Below, one piece after another: positions 18,419 to 27,431 of a DNA stretch of 64,000 nucleotides (the first letter of the stretch is position 1; each line of letters begins with the position of its first letter). Source of the DNA: Chitinophagales bacterium. GTDB taxonomy: Bacteria; Bacteroidota; Bacteroidia; Chitinophagales; Chitinophagaceae. The DNA lies in NCBI GenBank assembly GCA_017303335.1, contig JAFLBK010000005.1, positions 62,001 through 126,000 on the forward strand. The letters run 5' to 3'. Made by a program: the position numbers and the translations under genes. Below the pieces are notes generated by a model. The model had not been told where the DNA came from. It saw only the letters and a list, made by a program, of their open reading frames with translations, and did not search any database.

Positions 18419-20779
18419 ATGATCAAAAATTATCTGCGTACCGCCTGGCGGAACCTGCTGAACAACCGGACCTACAGCTTTATCAATATAGCCGGGCTTG
18501 GGCTCGGACTCGCCACCGGTTTCATCATCCTCATGTGGGTTTACCAGGAGTACTCGATGAATATGTATCATGCCAAGGCCGACCGCATCTACAAAATCAA
18601 CGCGAAAATAAAATTCGGGGATGAGGAAACGGTTTGGGAAACCACCCCGGCGCCTGTTGCCACGGTAACCCGGGAAACCATCAGCGACGTGGAAAAGATT
18701 GCGCTCCTGAAAGTGAACTACGGCGCCAAGCAGGTGGTGAAATACGGCGACAAGGTGTTTATTGAAGATAAGATCGGTTATACCGAGAATACGCTCTTCG
18801 ACATATTCGATTTTCCCATCGTGAACGGGAGCGAAAAAAAACCATTGGCCGAAGGATTATCGGTGGTACTTACCGAAGCGACAGCGCACCGCTATTTCGG
18901 GAACGATGATCCGCTGGGTAAAACGATCCGTTTCCGCGACACGCTCTTTACCGTAAGCGCCGTGATGAAAGATTTCCCGGCTTCTTCTTCGATCGAGGCG
19001 TCGATGTTTTTTTCGATGGATATCATCCGCCTGAAATTCCGCGGTAACGGTCAATGGAAAACCATCGACCAGGACTGGGGCAATCATAATTATGCCTCCT
19101 TCTGCCTGATGCGGAAAGGAGCCGGAACCGCCAATACTTCGCAGGCCCTGCTGGCAGCCACAAAAAAAGCCAATCCGAATTCTTCGGTTATTGCCTATCC
19201 CTTTGTTCCGTTGAAAGATATTTACCTGTACAAGCCGGATGGCAGTAAAGGACGGGTCATCATGGTGGAGATATTCCTTGTGGTGGCCGTATTTGTTCTG
19301 ATCATCGCATGCATCAATTACGTGAACCTGGTAACGGCAAAGGCAACGCAACGCATTAAGGAAGTAAGCATCCGCAAGATCATCGGGGCGGAGAAGAAAC
19401 AATTGTTCTGGCAGTTTTTCACCGAAGCGGGGCTGCTGCTGCTGTTCGCCGCGGTCATCGCCTTGTGTTTTACGGCCGGGCTGTTTCCGCTGTACAAACA
19501 GGTGTCGGGCAGCAACATTGTATACGATGCAGCCGATGGAAAATTATGGAAACTGATCATCGGGCTGATGGGCGCCGTTTGGCTGCTCACGGGTCTTTAT
19601 CCGGCCCTGCTGCTGTCTTCCTTCCGGCCGCTGCAGTCATTGCGGGGCAATGGATTGCTTTCGAGCGCCGGCCTGTTGCGCAAATCGCTGGTGGTGCTGC
19701 AGTTCGTGGTGAGCATTACCTTGCTGCTGGGTACGGTGTTTATCCACCGGCAGATGAATTACGTGATGAACAAAGACCTGCACGTGAATACCGAAAATGT
19801 GCTGACTATTCCTGCCTGGAAGCTGGGCGATAAGGTGAAGGATTTTAAGGAAGACCTGCAGGCCTCGTCGTATGTAAAAGGAGTTACCGCTTCCAACCTT
19901 TCTTTCTTCGACGGAGGAAATTCGACCAGTGACCTCGATTGGCCCGGCCGGCCGGCCGACAGCAAGATCGTTATCTGGGATATCGCCGTAGACCAGCCAT
20001 TCATGTCGTTCTTCAATACCCATATTGTTGCCGGAACTGATTTTTCAAAGACCAGTCCGGGTACACCGAATTACATACTCAATGAAACCGCTGTCCGCAA
20101 AATGGGATTGAAAAATCCTGTGGGTACCGTGATCAAATTCCACGAACAACCCGGAACAGTGATCGGGGTGGTGAAGGATTTTCATTTTGAAAGTCTGCAT
20201 AAAGAACTGGAACCGGCCCTGCTGCGCTATGATACCGAAGAAACCGCGATGCTGTACGCCAAAGTGCCCCAGCAGAACGCGAAGGAAGTGATCGCCTATG
20301 CGCAGAAAATGTGGCGGGCTTACGAACCGGTGCTTCCGATGGAGTATTCGTTCCTCGATGATCAGCTGGCCAAACAATACGATAAGGAAACAAGGGCTTC
20401 TTACCTGTTCGACGCTTTCGCGTTGATCACCCTGCTCATTTCCTGCCTGGGTCTTTTTGGCCTGGCCGCATACAGCGCTGAACGCCGTACCAAGGAGATC
20501 GGCATCCGCAAGGTGATGGGCGCTAATGTGAGCCAGCTGGCTGCGTTGTTGTCGAAAGAATTTATTGTACTGGTACTGATCTCCATGGTAGTGGCCGTGC
20601 CACTGGTGTGGCTGGGTATGACGGAACTGCTGAATCATTTCGCTTACCGTATCCGCCTCGATTGGTGGATATTTGCCCTCACCTGCGTGGTGGCTGTACT
20701 GACAGCCTTGGCAACGGTCAGTTTCCAGGCTATCCGGGCGGCGATGGCAAATCCGGTAAAATCATTACGCACCGAGTAA
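18419..20779 (+). CDS. FtsX/MacB-family ABC permease 8 of 8
   Basis: 786 residues starting MIKNYLRTAWRN. FtsX blocks begin at about 281 (ACINYVNLVTAKA, then EVSIRKIIG) and 660, with the middle TM at about 419. EVSIRKIIG departs from the EVGIRKVLG seen in most of the others. It ends in NPVKSLRTE. A 169-bp gap follows before the second ATPase, the longest gap inside the cluster, so an extra promoter could lie there; no clear one was found. Confidence 0.92.
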   Translation: MIKNYLRTAWRNLLNNRTYSFINIAGLGLGLATGFIILMWVYQEYSMNMYHAKADRIYKINAKIKFGDEETVWETTPAPVATVTRETISDVEKIALLKVNYGAKQVVKYGDKVFIEDKIGYTENTLFDIFDFPIVNGSEKKPLAEGLSVVLTEATAHRYFGNDDPLGKTIRFRDTLFTVSAVMKDFPASSSIEASMFFSMDIIRLKFRGNGQWKTIDQDWGNHNYASFCLMRKGAGTANTSQALLAATKKANPNSSVIAYPFVPLKDIYLYKPDGSKGRVIMVEIFLVVAVFVLIIACINYVNLVTAKATQRIKEVSIRKIIGAEKKQLFWQFFTEAGLLLLFAAVIALCFTAGLFPLYKQVSGSNIVYDAADGKLWKLIIGLMGAVWLLTGLYPALLLSSFRPLQSLRGNGLLSSAGLLRKSLVVLQFVVSITLLLGTVFIHRQMNYVMNKDLHVNTENVLTIPAWKLGDKVKDFKEDLQASSYVKGVTASNLSFFDGGNSTSDLDWPGRPADSKIVIWDIAVDQPFMSFFNTHIVAGTDFSKTSPGTPNYILNETAVRKMGLKNPVGTVIKFHEQPGTVIGVVKDFHFESLHKELEPALLRYDTEETAMLYAKVPQQNAKEVIAYAQKMWRAYEPVLPMEYSFLDDQLAKQYDKETRASYLFDAFALITLLISCLGLFGLAAYSAERRTKEIGIRKVMGANVSQLAALLSKEFIVLVLISMVVAVPLVWLGMTELLNHFAYRIRLDWWIFALTCVVAVLTALATVSFQAIRAAMANPVKSLRTE

Positions 20780-20948
20780 ACGGGCCGCATAACTGTTCGA
20801 ATATGGGCAATGACTGTCCGTTTTCGTACACTTTTAGCATTGTTCTTCATGTAGTTTTCTTAAAATCAATAGTTTATCTCTTGGCATAGGGTTGGGCAGG
20901 CGATGGTATATTTATCCTTATTAAACGCTAAAGAATAACAAACTGTAT

Positions 20949-21611
20949 ATGCTGGAACTGAAGAAAATTTTCAAATGGGTGAACAACGGCAATAACCGGG
21001 TGTTCCTGCTCAAAGACATCAACCTGAGTGTGAAGGAAGGCGAATTCATCTCCATCATGGGGCCCTCCGGCTCCGGCAAATCAACCCTGCTGAATGTAAT
21101 TGGTATGCTCGATGAATTCGATGAAGGCGAATACGAGTTCTTTTATGAACCGGTGCATAAGCTGAAGGAAAAGCAGCGTACCGCTCTCTACAAACAATAC
21201 ATCGGTTTTGTGTTCCAGGCATACCACCTGATCGACGAGCTGACGGTATACGAGAACATCGAAACCCCGCTGATCTACCAGGATATCAAAGCCTCCGAAC
21301 GCAAGGCCATGGTGGCCGATATGCTCGACCGCTTCAATATTGTGGGTAAGAAGGATCTCTTTCCGCAACAGCTTTCCGGCGGCCAGCAGCAACTGGTGGG
21401 CATTGCACGTGCCCTCATCGCCAAACCGAAATTATTGCTGGCGGATGAGCCTACGGGTAACCTCAACTCCAAACAGGGCGAAGAGATCATGAACCTGTTC
21501 AGCGAACTGAATAAAGAAGGTGTTACCATCATCCAGGTAACGCATTCGGAAAAGAACGCGGCCTACGGTTCCCGGATCATTAACCTGCTGGATGGACGAA
21601 TCGAACAATAA
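20949..21611 (+). CDS. ABC transporter ATP-binding protein 2 (MacB/LolD type)
   Basis: A 220-residue paralogue of the ATPase at 349-1026. It has Walker A GPSGSGKST at about 38-46, VFQAYH Q-loop near 89, signature LSGGQQQL at 142-149, Walker B LLLADEP at 162-168 and VTHS H-loop. The eighth signature-region residue is Leu where the first ATPase has Arg (LSGGQQQR), a position usually basic in this class. It closes the permease run and precedes the TolC gene by 19 bp (start at 21631), so it is likely co-transcribed with that gene. Whether each ATPase serves particular permeases cannot be told. Confidence 0.94.
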   Translation: MLELKKIFKWVNNGNNRVFLLKDINLSVKEGEFISIMGPSGSGKSTLLNVIGMLDEFDEGEYEFFYEPVHKLKEKQRTALYKQYIGFVFQAYHLIDELTVYENIETPLIYQDIKASERKAMVADMLDRFNIVGKKDLFPQQLSGGQQQLVGIARALIAKPKLLLADEPTGNLNSKQGEEIMNLFSELNKEGVTIIQVTHSEKNAAYGSRIINLLDGRIEQ

Positions 21612-21630
21612 AACCATAAATCAACAGAAG

Positions 21631-23061
21631 ATGAAAGCGAAAATTATTGTGTGGCTGAGTGTCTGTTTCCTGCAGGGATTCTCCCCGTTGCAGGCACAGA
21701 GCGGTAGTTCCAGAATCAGCCTTCAGCAATGCCTGGACATCGCCCTGGCGAACAATATACCCGTTAAGCAAAGCGAGTTGCAGGAACAGAACGCGAAAAT
21801 GAACCTTACGCAGTCGAAAATGAACCGCCTGCCGAATATTGCCGCGAGCCTTAACTATGGTATCAACAACGGACGGAGCATCGACCCGTATACCAACAGT
21901 TATATCAACCAGCAACTGAATTCTTCCAATTCGTCGCTCACGGCCTCCATCCCCGTTTTCAAGGGCATGCAAACACAGAACAGCATCCAGCAGGCTTCTT
22001 ACAATTACCAGGCGGCTAAAATGGACCTGCAGCAGGAAAAAGACAATCTTACCCTGAATGTGATCCTCGCATTCCTGCAACTGATGAACGACGAAGATGT
22101 ACTGGTGCTGGCCAAAGCGCAAAAGGATGTAACCGCCAAACAGGTGGAACGCCTCGAGCAACTGAACAAGGAAGGCGCTATCGCCCCGGCCACGCTCTAC
22201 GATATGAAGGGCCAGTTCGCTTCCGACCAGGTATCGGTGATGAACGCGGAACGGGCCGTGGAAATGTCGAAGCTTGCCCTGGCGCAATTCATGAATGTGC
22301 CCTATGATAAAAATATGCAGTCCGACAGGGAAGGACTCAGCCTCGATCTCAAACGCTACGAAGCCACCACGGATAATATATATAACACCGCCCTGCAGAA
22401 ACTGGCCTTTGTGAAAGCCGCCGATCTGCGCAGCAAGGCGGCAGGCAAAGCCATCCGGGTGGCCGCTGCCGACCTGTATCCCACGCTGTCGTTGTTCGGT
22501 CAATTGGGTACCAACTACTCGAGTGCGGCCCGTACTTCCATTGCCACCGGAACCACGGATGTTGTTACCAGCGATTACGTGGTGGTGAACGGAACCAACA
22601 GCCCGGTGATCAGCAAGCAAACGAATTTCAACAGCCAGAAGATCGGGTTCTTCAGCCAGTACAACAATAACCTCGGTACGTTTGTGGGCGTTAACCTGCA
22701 GATACCCATCTTTTCTTCCTTCCAGGTACGTACACGGGTACGGCAGGCAAGACTCGAAGAGAAACGAACCGGTTATGTAGCCGAGAATACCCGCATCCAG
22801 CTTCGCCAGGCGATCGAACAGGCATACCTGAATATGAACACCGCCTGGAACCGGTATGAGGTCATTACCGGCCAGGTGGCGGCATTTGAAGAATCCTTCC
22901 GGGCGGCCGATATCCGTTTCGGGCTCGGCGCTATCAACAGCGTGGAATACCTGATCGTGAAGAACAACCTCGACCGGGCGAGGACCAACCTCGTTGTTGC
23001 CCGCTACGAATACCTGCTTCGCACACGAGTACTCGATTTTTACCAGGGGATATTAAAGTAA
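21631..23061 (+). CDS. TolC-family outer-membrane efflux protein
   Basis: 476 residues from the ATG at 21631. The upstream in-frame ATG at 21592 overlaps the ATPase and lacks a signal peptide, whereas MKAKIIVWLSVCFLQGFSPLQAQ is a good one. The body has two OEP-like repeats, each with long alpha-helical heptad-rich segments (around residues 25-210 and 270-470), for example LSLQQCLDIALANN-type openings and the closing ARYEYLLRTRVLDFYQG. Such trimers form the outer-membrane duct of tripartite exporters. It completes the adaptor-ATPase-permease-channel set. Confidence 0.93.
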   Translation: MKAKIIVWLSVCFLQGFSPLQAQSGSSRISLQQCLDIALANNIPVKQSELQEQNAKMNLTQSKMNRLPNIAASLNYGINNGRSIDPYTNSYINQQLNSSNSSLTASIPVFKGMQTQNSIQQASYNYQAAKMDLQQEKDNLTLNVILAFLQLMNDEDVLVLAKAQKDVTAKQVERLEQLNKEGAIAPATLYDMKGQFASDQVSVMNAERAVEMSKLALAQFMNVPYDKNMQSDREGLSLDLKRYEATTDNIYNTALQKLAFVKAADLRSKAAGKAIRVAAADLYPTLSLFGQLGTNYSSAARTSIATGTTDVVTSDYVVVNGTNSPVISKQTNFNSQKIGFFSQYNNNLGTFVGVNLQIPIFSSFQVRTRVRQARLEEKRTGYVAENTRIQLRQAIEQAYLNMNTAWNRYEVITGQVAAFEESFRAADIRFGLGAINSVEYLIVKNNLDRARTNLVVARYEYLLRTRVLDFYQGILK

Positions 23062-23179
23062 CGATACAAGACGAACGATAGGGGATACAGGTTCGTAAAC
23101 TGCGGATCCCATCCCGGGTGAGCGCAAGGAATATTCAATAAAATTCAGGAAATTACCTGTTCATCAATAAGCCCCGCTT

Positions 23180-25189
23180 ATGAAACGGTATTTTCTTCCC
23201 TGGCTGTTCTGTCTTTCCGGTATAACCTCCGCCCACGCACAAAAAGACTATGCGCTCCGCGAAGTGAATTTTACCCAGGTTCACCTGTCGGATAGTTTCT
23301 GGCTGCCCCGCATCGAAACCAACCGAACCGTAACGATCCCCGCTTCATTCGAACGCTGTGAACATACCGGCCGGGTGAAAAACTTTCTCATGGCCGCGGA
23401 AAAGAAGGGCAAGTTCTGCACCCGCTATCCCTTCGATGATACGGATATCTACAAAACCATTGAAGGCGCCGCTTTTTCCCTGGCTACACATCCCGATACG
23501 AAACTGGACGCTTACATCGACTCCCTCATTGTGATCATCAAAAATGCGCAGGAACCCGATGGATATTTGTATACAGCCCGCACCATCGACCCGCTGAACA
23601 CAGGAGGCTGGGTGGGCAAGGAACGCTGGGAGAAGGAACGGGAACACAGCCACGAACTTTACAACGCCGGCCATTTGTATGAAGCGGCCGCGGCGCATTA
23701 CTGGGCTACCAAAAAAAGAAACCTGCTGGATATCGCCCTGAAAAATGCCGACCTCGTTTGTTCGGTGTTTGGTTTGGGTAAACGATCGGTAGCGCCCGGT
23801 CATGAAGTGATCGAAATGGGATTGGTGAAACTCTACCGCATCACCGGGAAGAAGGAGTATCTCGAAACCGCTAAGTTCTTCATTGAGGCAAGAGGCCAAT
23901 ACAACGGGTACGATCCCAAAAGCAAGGACCCCATGAAGAACGGATCGTACTGGCAGGACGATAAACCCGTAGCGCAGCAATCGGAGGCAGTGGGTCATGC
24001 CGTGCGTGCCGGCTATTTGTATTCGGCCGTGGCGGATGTGGCGGCGCTGACGGGGGACGACAGCTTGACCCATGCCATCGACCGCATCTGGGAAAATGTT
24101 GTTTCGAAAAAGATATACGTGCAGGGCAGTGTGGGGGCCATCGGCGATGGAGAACGCTACGGCGCCAATTACGAACTGCCGAACAATACAGCCTACAATG
24201 AAACCTGCGCAGCCATCGCCAATGTATACTGGAACTACCGCATGTTCCTGCTGCACGGGGATGCAAAATACATGGATGTGCTGGAGAAGACCCTCTACAA
24301 TGGATTGATCTCCGGCGTGGGCCTCGATGGGAAATCATTCTTTTATACCAATGCCATGGAGATCCGCAACAGCTTTTCGCACCCGGATATGGAGCGGGAG
24401 CGTTCGGGTTGGTTCGAATGCAGTTGCTGTCCGACCAATATCTGCCGCTTCGTTCCGGCCATACCCGGCTATATGTATGCGCAGAAAGGGAGTGACCTGT
24501 TTGTAAACCTCTTCATCAGCAGCACAGCCGATCTTACCATCAATGATAAACAGGTGCAGGTCATCCAGCAGAACAATTATCCCTGGGATGGCGGGTTGAA
24601 GTTCACCATCAATACCGCCCGGCCCAACACGTTCCGGCTGCACATCCGCATACCGGGCTGGGCGCAGAACCAGGCCATCCCTTCTTCCTTGTATGTGTTC
24701 ATGGATACAAATCCGGCGAAGCCTGCACTGACCATCAACGGCGAGCCGGTGAACTATACGGTAACAAACGGATACGCGTTGCTGGATCGTGCCTGGAAAA
24801 AAGGCGACCGGATCGAACTCAACCTGCCGATGGAAGTAAGAAAGGTGGTGGCGGATGCGCAGATCAAAAACAATATCGGGAAAGTGGCGTTGCAACGCGG
24901 CCCGGTGATGTATTGTGCGGAGTGGGCCGATAACCAGGGCAAGGTCTCGAATATCATCGTGCCCGCGAATACCGGATTCAGCGCCGCATTCAAACCCGAA
25001 CTGCTGAACGGTGTTGAAACGATCCGTGCCACCGTTCCCGTGGTACTCATCGGCAACGACGAAACGGTGAGTACCCAACGGCGGGAGGTAACATTTATCC
25101 CGTACTGTGCCTGGGCCAACCGCGGCAAGGGCGAGATGATGGTTTGGTTTCCGGCAGCGGTGAAGGACATTGAGCTGTTAAGTAAATAG
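23180..25189 (+). CDS. Glycoside hydrolase family 127 (beta-L-arabinofuranosidase-type), secreted
   Basis: 669 residues with a signal peptide ending ..SAHA-Q near 20. The enzyme class removes terminal beta-L-arabinofuranose from plant arabinan/extensin sugars using a zinc-bound cysteine nucleophile. The pattern fits the characterised member HypBA1: Glu325 in GDGERYG as acid/base, Glu341 and Cys343 in NETC as zinc ligands, and CSCC at 414-417 supplying the remaining ligands and nucleophile (Cys416 by alignment spacing). E-to-E spacing of 16 is the same as in HypBA1. An N-terminal (alpha/alpha)6-barrel-like region and a C-terminal beta region (about 430-669) are evident. It is a lone gene, with no SusCD pair nearby. 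Confidence 0.9.
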   Translation: MKRYFLPWLFCLSGITSAHAQKDYALREVNFTQVHLSDSFWLPRIETNRTVTIPASFERCEHTGRVKNFLMAAEKKGKFCTRYPFDDTDIYKTIEGAAFSLATHPDTKLDAYIDSLIVIIKNAQEPDGYLYTARTIDPLNTGGWVGKERWEKEREHSHELYNAGHLYEAAAAHYWATKKRNLLDIALKNADLVCSVFGLGKRSVAPGHEVIEMGLVKLYRITGKKEYLETAKFFIEARGQYNGYDPKSKDPMKNGSYWQDDKPVAQQSEAVGHAVRAGYLYSAVADVAALTGDDSLTHAIDRIWENVVSKKIYVQGSVGAIGDGERYGANYELPNNTAYNETCAAIANVYWNYRMFLLHGDAKYMDVLEKTLYNGLISGVGLDGKSFFYTNAMEIRNSFSHPDMERERSGWFECSCCPTNICRFVPAIPGYMYAQKGSDLFVNLFISSTADLTINDKQVQVIQQNNYPWDGGLKFTINTARPNTFRLHIRIPGWAQNQAIPSSLYVFMDTNPAKPALTINGEPVNYTVTNGYALLDRAWKKGDRIELNLPMEVRKVVADAQIKNNIGKVALQRGPVMYCAEWADNQGKVSNIIVPANTGFSAAFKPELLNGVETIRATVPVVLIGNDETVSTQRREVTFIPYCAWANRGKGEMMVWFPAAVKDIELLSK

Positions 25190-25224
25190 AAGTTTGATGA
25201 CTGTGGCGATTACCTGTCGCATTG

Positions 25225-25259
25225 TTGTAACCCCCAACCCGTAACTTGCAACCCGAAAC
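25225..25259 (+). repeat. One-sided heptamer array (5 units, xxxxAAC)
   Basis: Five in-phase 7-bp units ending in AAC: TTGTAAC, CCCCAAC, CCGTAAC, TTGCAAC, CCGAAAC. The array ends 16 bp before the SDR start at 25276. A complementary left arm is not convincing here (only GTTTGAT near 25192 fits). Confidence 0.6.
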
Positions 25260-25275
25260 TAATTTTATTGCAACC

Positions 25276-25965
25276 ATGAATAAAGCAGCGATCATAACCG
25301 GGGCCTCGGGCAACATGGGCCAGGCGGTAGTACAGAAATTTGTAGCGGAAGGATACCAGGTGATCGGAACCGTTACGCAACAGGATGCCGCCTTGAACCG
25401 TTTTGGCGCCGCGGTGGAACAGGTGGTGGTCGACCTGGCGGATGAGCCGGCCGCCGGCGCTTTTGTTGAAAAAGTGATCGCTGGCTACGGGCGCATCGAT
25501 GCCGCCGTACTTACCGTTGGCGGTTTTGCGATGGGTGGTATCGCGGATACTTCCACGGCCGCGATCGCCAAACAGTATACCCTGAATTTCGAAACGGCGT
25601 ACAATGTCGCCCGTCCCTGTTTTGTACAGATGATGAAGCAGGGAGCAGGCCGTATTTTTCTTGTAGGTTCCAGGCCCGGTTTAAACGCCCGCGATGGAAA
25701 GGGAATGGTGGCCTATGGCCTGGCCAAGTCGCTTATTTTCCGGCTGGCCGAGTTGATGAATGCCGAAGCCAAAGGCAGTAACGTGGTCACCAGCGTGGTG
25801 GTGCCCAGCACCATCGATACGCCGCAGAACCGGAGCGCCATACCCGATGCGTCGTTCGATACATGGGTAAAGCCCGAAGCCATTGCGGAACTGATCCACT
25901 TCCATTGTACGGATGCCGCGGCCACCCTTCGGGAGCCGGTGATCAAGGTATATAACAACGCGTAA
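25276..25965 (+). CDS. Short-chain dehydrogenase/reductase (SDR)
   Basis: 229 residues from the ATG at 25276. A TTG at 25246 in the same frame would lie inside the heptamer repeat and is rejected. The cofactor motif is TGASGNMG at about 8-15 and the catalytic pair is Tyr-x-x-x-Lys in YGLAKS near 150-155, preceded by a Ser in LVGSRPG. These mark a classical Rossmann-fold NAD(P)H oxidoreductase. The substrate is not deducible. It is close to proteins annotated only as 'SDR family NAD(P)-dependent oxidoreductase'. Confidence 0.88.
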   Translation: MNKAAIITGASGNMGQAVVQKFVAEGYQVIGTVTQQDAALNRFGAAVEQVVVDLADEPAAGAFVEKVIAGYGRIDAAVLTVGGFAMGGIADTSTAAIAKQYTLNFETAYNVARPCFVQMMKQGAGRIFLVGSRPGLNARDGKGMVAYGLAKSLIFRLAELMNAEAKGSNVVTSVVVPSTIDTPQNRSAIPDASFDTWVKPEAIAELIHFHCTDAAATLREPVIKVYNNA

Positions 25966-26028
25966 AGAATGGGACCGGGGCGCTTCGGTTGCCTGTTCCG
26001 GTTTCTGCGGCCATTTCACACACATTTT

Positions 26029-26661
26029 TTAGGCGAGTCTCTTGCCGGGCAGTGTGTTGGGTAAGGACTCGCCGCATATTGGAATCGATAGGTCTATATC
26101 TTCGAGTTCCAGGAAATTCAATACCGGGTATATTCCATGCTCGCCTGTAATATAATATCTTGCGGAGCTGTGAATGTAGTCTACCGGATTTTCGGTAAGC
26201 ATCCATTTTCCGGTGCATGGATTGTCGTGCATATAATTCAGTTTTTGAGAAGTAAATGAACGATTCCGGCACTCTTTCCAGTCAAAACTGTCTTCCCAAA
26301 TTTCATGGCGCTTACCTCTTTTTTTATCGCTGTAGCACACCGCTTTTTCGAGTTCCCGCAGCAGGTTTACAGCTCCTTTTTCCTTTAGCCTTTGAATGAT
26401 TGCGTAAGCGATAAATCGTTTACCATCACCTACGATCTTGTTGATGCATTTAGCGGTTTTCCGGAAAGCAATCATCACATGAATATGATTCGGCATAATA
26501 ACAAAACCTGTTACGAGGTGACCATGCTGCTTTAGTACGTCAAACCAGGTATAAACAAGATCGTATCCTTTAACGAGTTCAAAAAGCGGAAGCCATTTAT
26601 GGCAGGTGAAACTGATAAAATAATGGCCATGATCATAAGGTATCTGTGTCTTTACAGGCAT
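26029..26661 (-). CDS. REP-associated tyrosine transposase (RAYT, Y1_Tnp family)
   Basis: 210 residues. The HUH-type metal site reads MPNHIHVMI (His59, His61) and the candidate catalytic tyrosine is Tyr143 in LNYMHDNP, the usual RAYT placement before a '[HN]xNP' turn. Single-strand transposases of this type process REP palindromes. The last 14 codons contain a REP-like imperfect palindrome (26032-26073), and a 12-unit array with the same bulged stem lies 85 bp upstream in inverted orientation. This matches a RAYT with its own REP family. Full length and without frame damage. Confidence 0.88.
   Translation of the reverse strand: MPVKTQIPYDHGHYFISFTCHKWLPLFELVKGYDLVYTWFDVLKQHGHLVTGFVIMPNHIHVMIAFRKTAKCINKIVGDGKRFIAYAIIQRLKEKGAVNLLRELEKAVCYSDKKRGKRHEIWEDSFDWKECRNRSFTSQKLNYMHDNPCTGKWMLTENPVDYIHSSARYYITGEHGIYPVLNFLELEDIDLSIPICGESLPNTLPGKRLA
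26032..26073. repeat. REP-like palindrome inside the RAYT 3' end
   Basis: Outer arms GGCGAGTC (26032-26039) and GACTCGCC (26066-26073) are perfect complements. After a single unpaired T at 26040, CTTGCC (26041-26046) pairs with GGTAAG (26060-26065) through one G-T wobble, leaving a 13-base loop. The same bulged stem is seen in the array units, in inverted orientation, so this is the partner REP on the other side of the transposase gene. Confidence 0.8.
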
Positions 26662-26745
26662 AGAACCAAAGTAGCGAACCTGAGGTGGTTTGCGTAAGAA
26701 TAGTCTTGCTTCTTTTCTGTTTTATTGGGGTGTAAAAAACATTTA

Positions 26746-27413
26746 GTGACGTCGAGTCCTGCGGCCATCACGTAAACCCTGGGGCAGAGACTCGCCTTGG
26801 AATGAGTGACGTCGAGTCCTGCGGCCATCACGCAAACCCTGGAGCAGAGACTCGCCTTGGAATGCGTCGAGTCCTGCGGCCATCACGCAAACCCTGGAGC
26901 AGAGACTCGCCTTGGAATGCGTCGAATCCTGCAGCCATCACACAAATCCTGGGGCAGAGACTCGCCTTGGAATGCGTCGAGTCCTGCAGCCATCACACAA
27001 ATCCTGGGGCAGAGACTCGCCTTGGAATGCGTCGAATCCTGCGGCCATCACACAAATCCTGGGGCAGAGACTCGCCTTGGAATGCGTCGAATCCTGCGGC
27101 CATCACGCAAACCCTGGGGCAGAGACTCGCCTTGGAATGCGTCGAGTCCTGCGGCCATCACGCAAACCCTGGGGCAGAGACTCGCCTTGGAATGCGTCGA
27201 GTCCTGCGGCCATCACACAAACCCTGGGGCAGAGACTCGCCTTGGAATGCGTCGAGTCCTGCGGCCATCACGCAAGCCCTAGGGCAGAGACTCGCCTAGG
27301 AATGCGTCTAGTCCTGCGGCCATCACGCAAACCCTGGGGCAGAGACTCGTCTTGGAATGCGTCGAATCCTGCAGCCATCACACAAACCTTGGGGCAGAGA
27401 CTCGCCTTGGAAT
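26746..27413 (-). repeat. Twelve-unit REP-like tandem array (55-bp period)
   Basis: Units begin at 26751, 26811, 26866 and then every 55 bp to 27361; only the first interval is 60 bp, due to an extra AGTGA-type insertion. On the plus strand each unit holds CGAGTC then CTGC, a loop of about 22 bases, then GCAG, an unpaired A and GACTCG. The reverse complement has the same unpaired-T stem as the palindrome at the RAYT end. Units differ at a few recurrent sites (G/A in CGAGTC, G/A in TGCGGCC, C/T in AAACCCT). The whole unit is conserved, so there are no CRISPR-like spacers. Located between the RAYT start and the stop codon of the Kelch gene. Confidence 0.92.
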
Positions 27414-27431
27414 ATCTCCCTGCTTTATACG

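Noticed and set aside
20881..20898. Sigma-54-type promoter before the second ATPase
   Set aside because: A TTGGCA-like block is followed by a TTGGG block, but the GG-to-GC spacing is off by one base and the -12 GC is not in the right place.
26746..27413. CRISPR array
   Set aside because: The whole 55-bp unit is conserved with no unique spacers, and no cas genes are nearby. It fits a REP-type tandem array instead.
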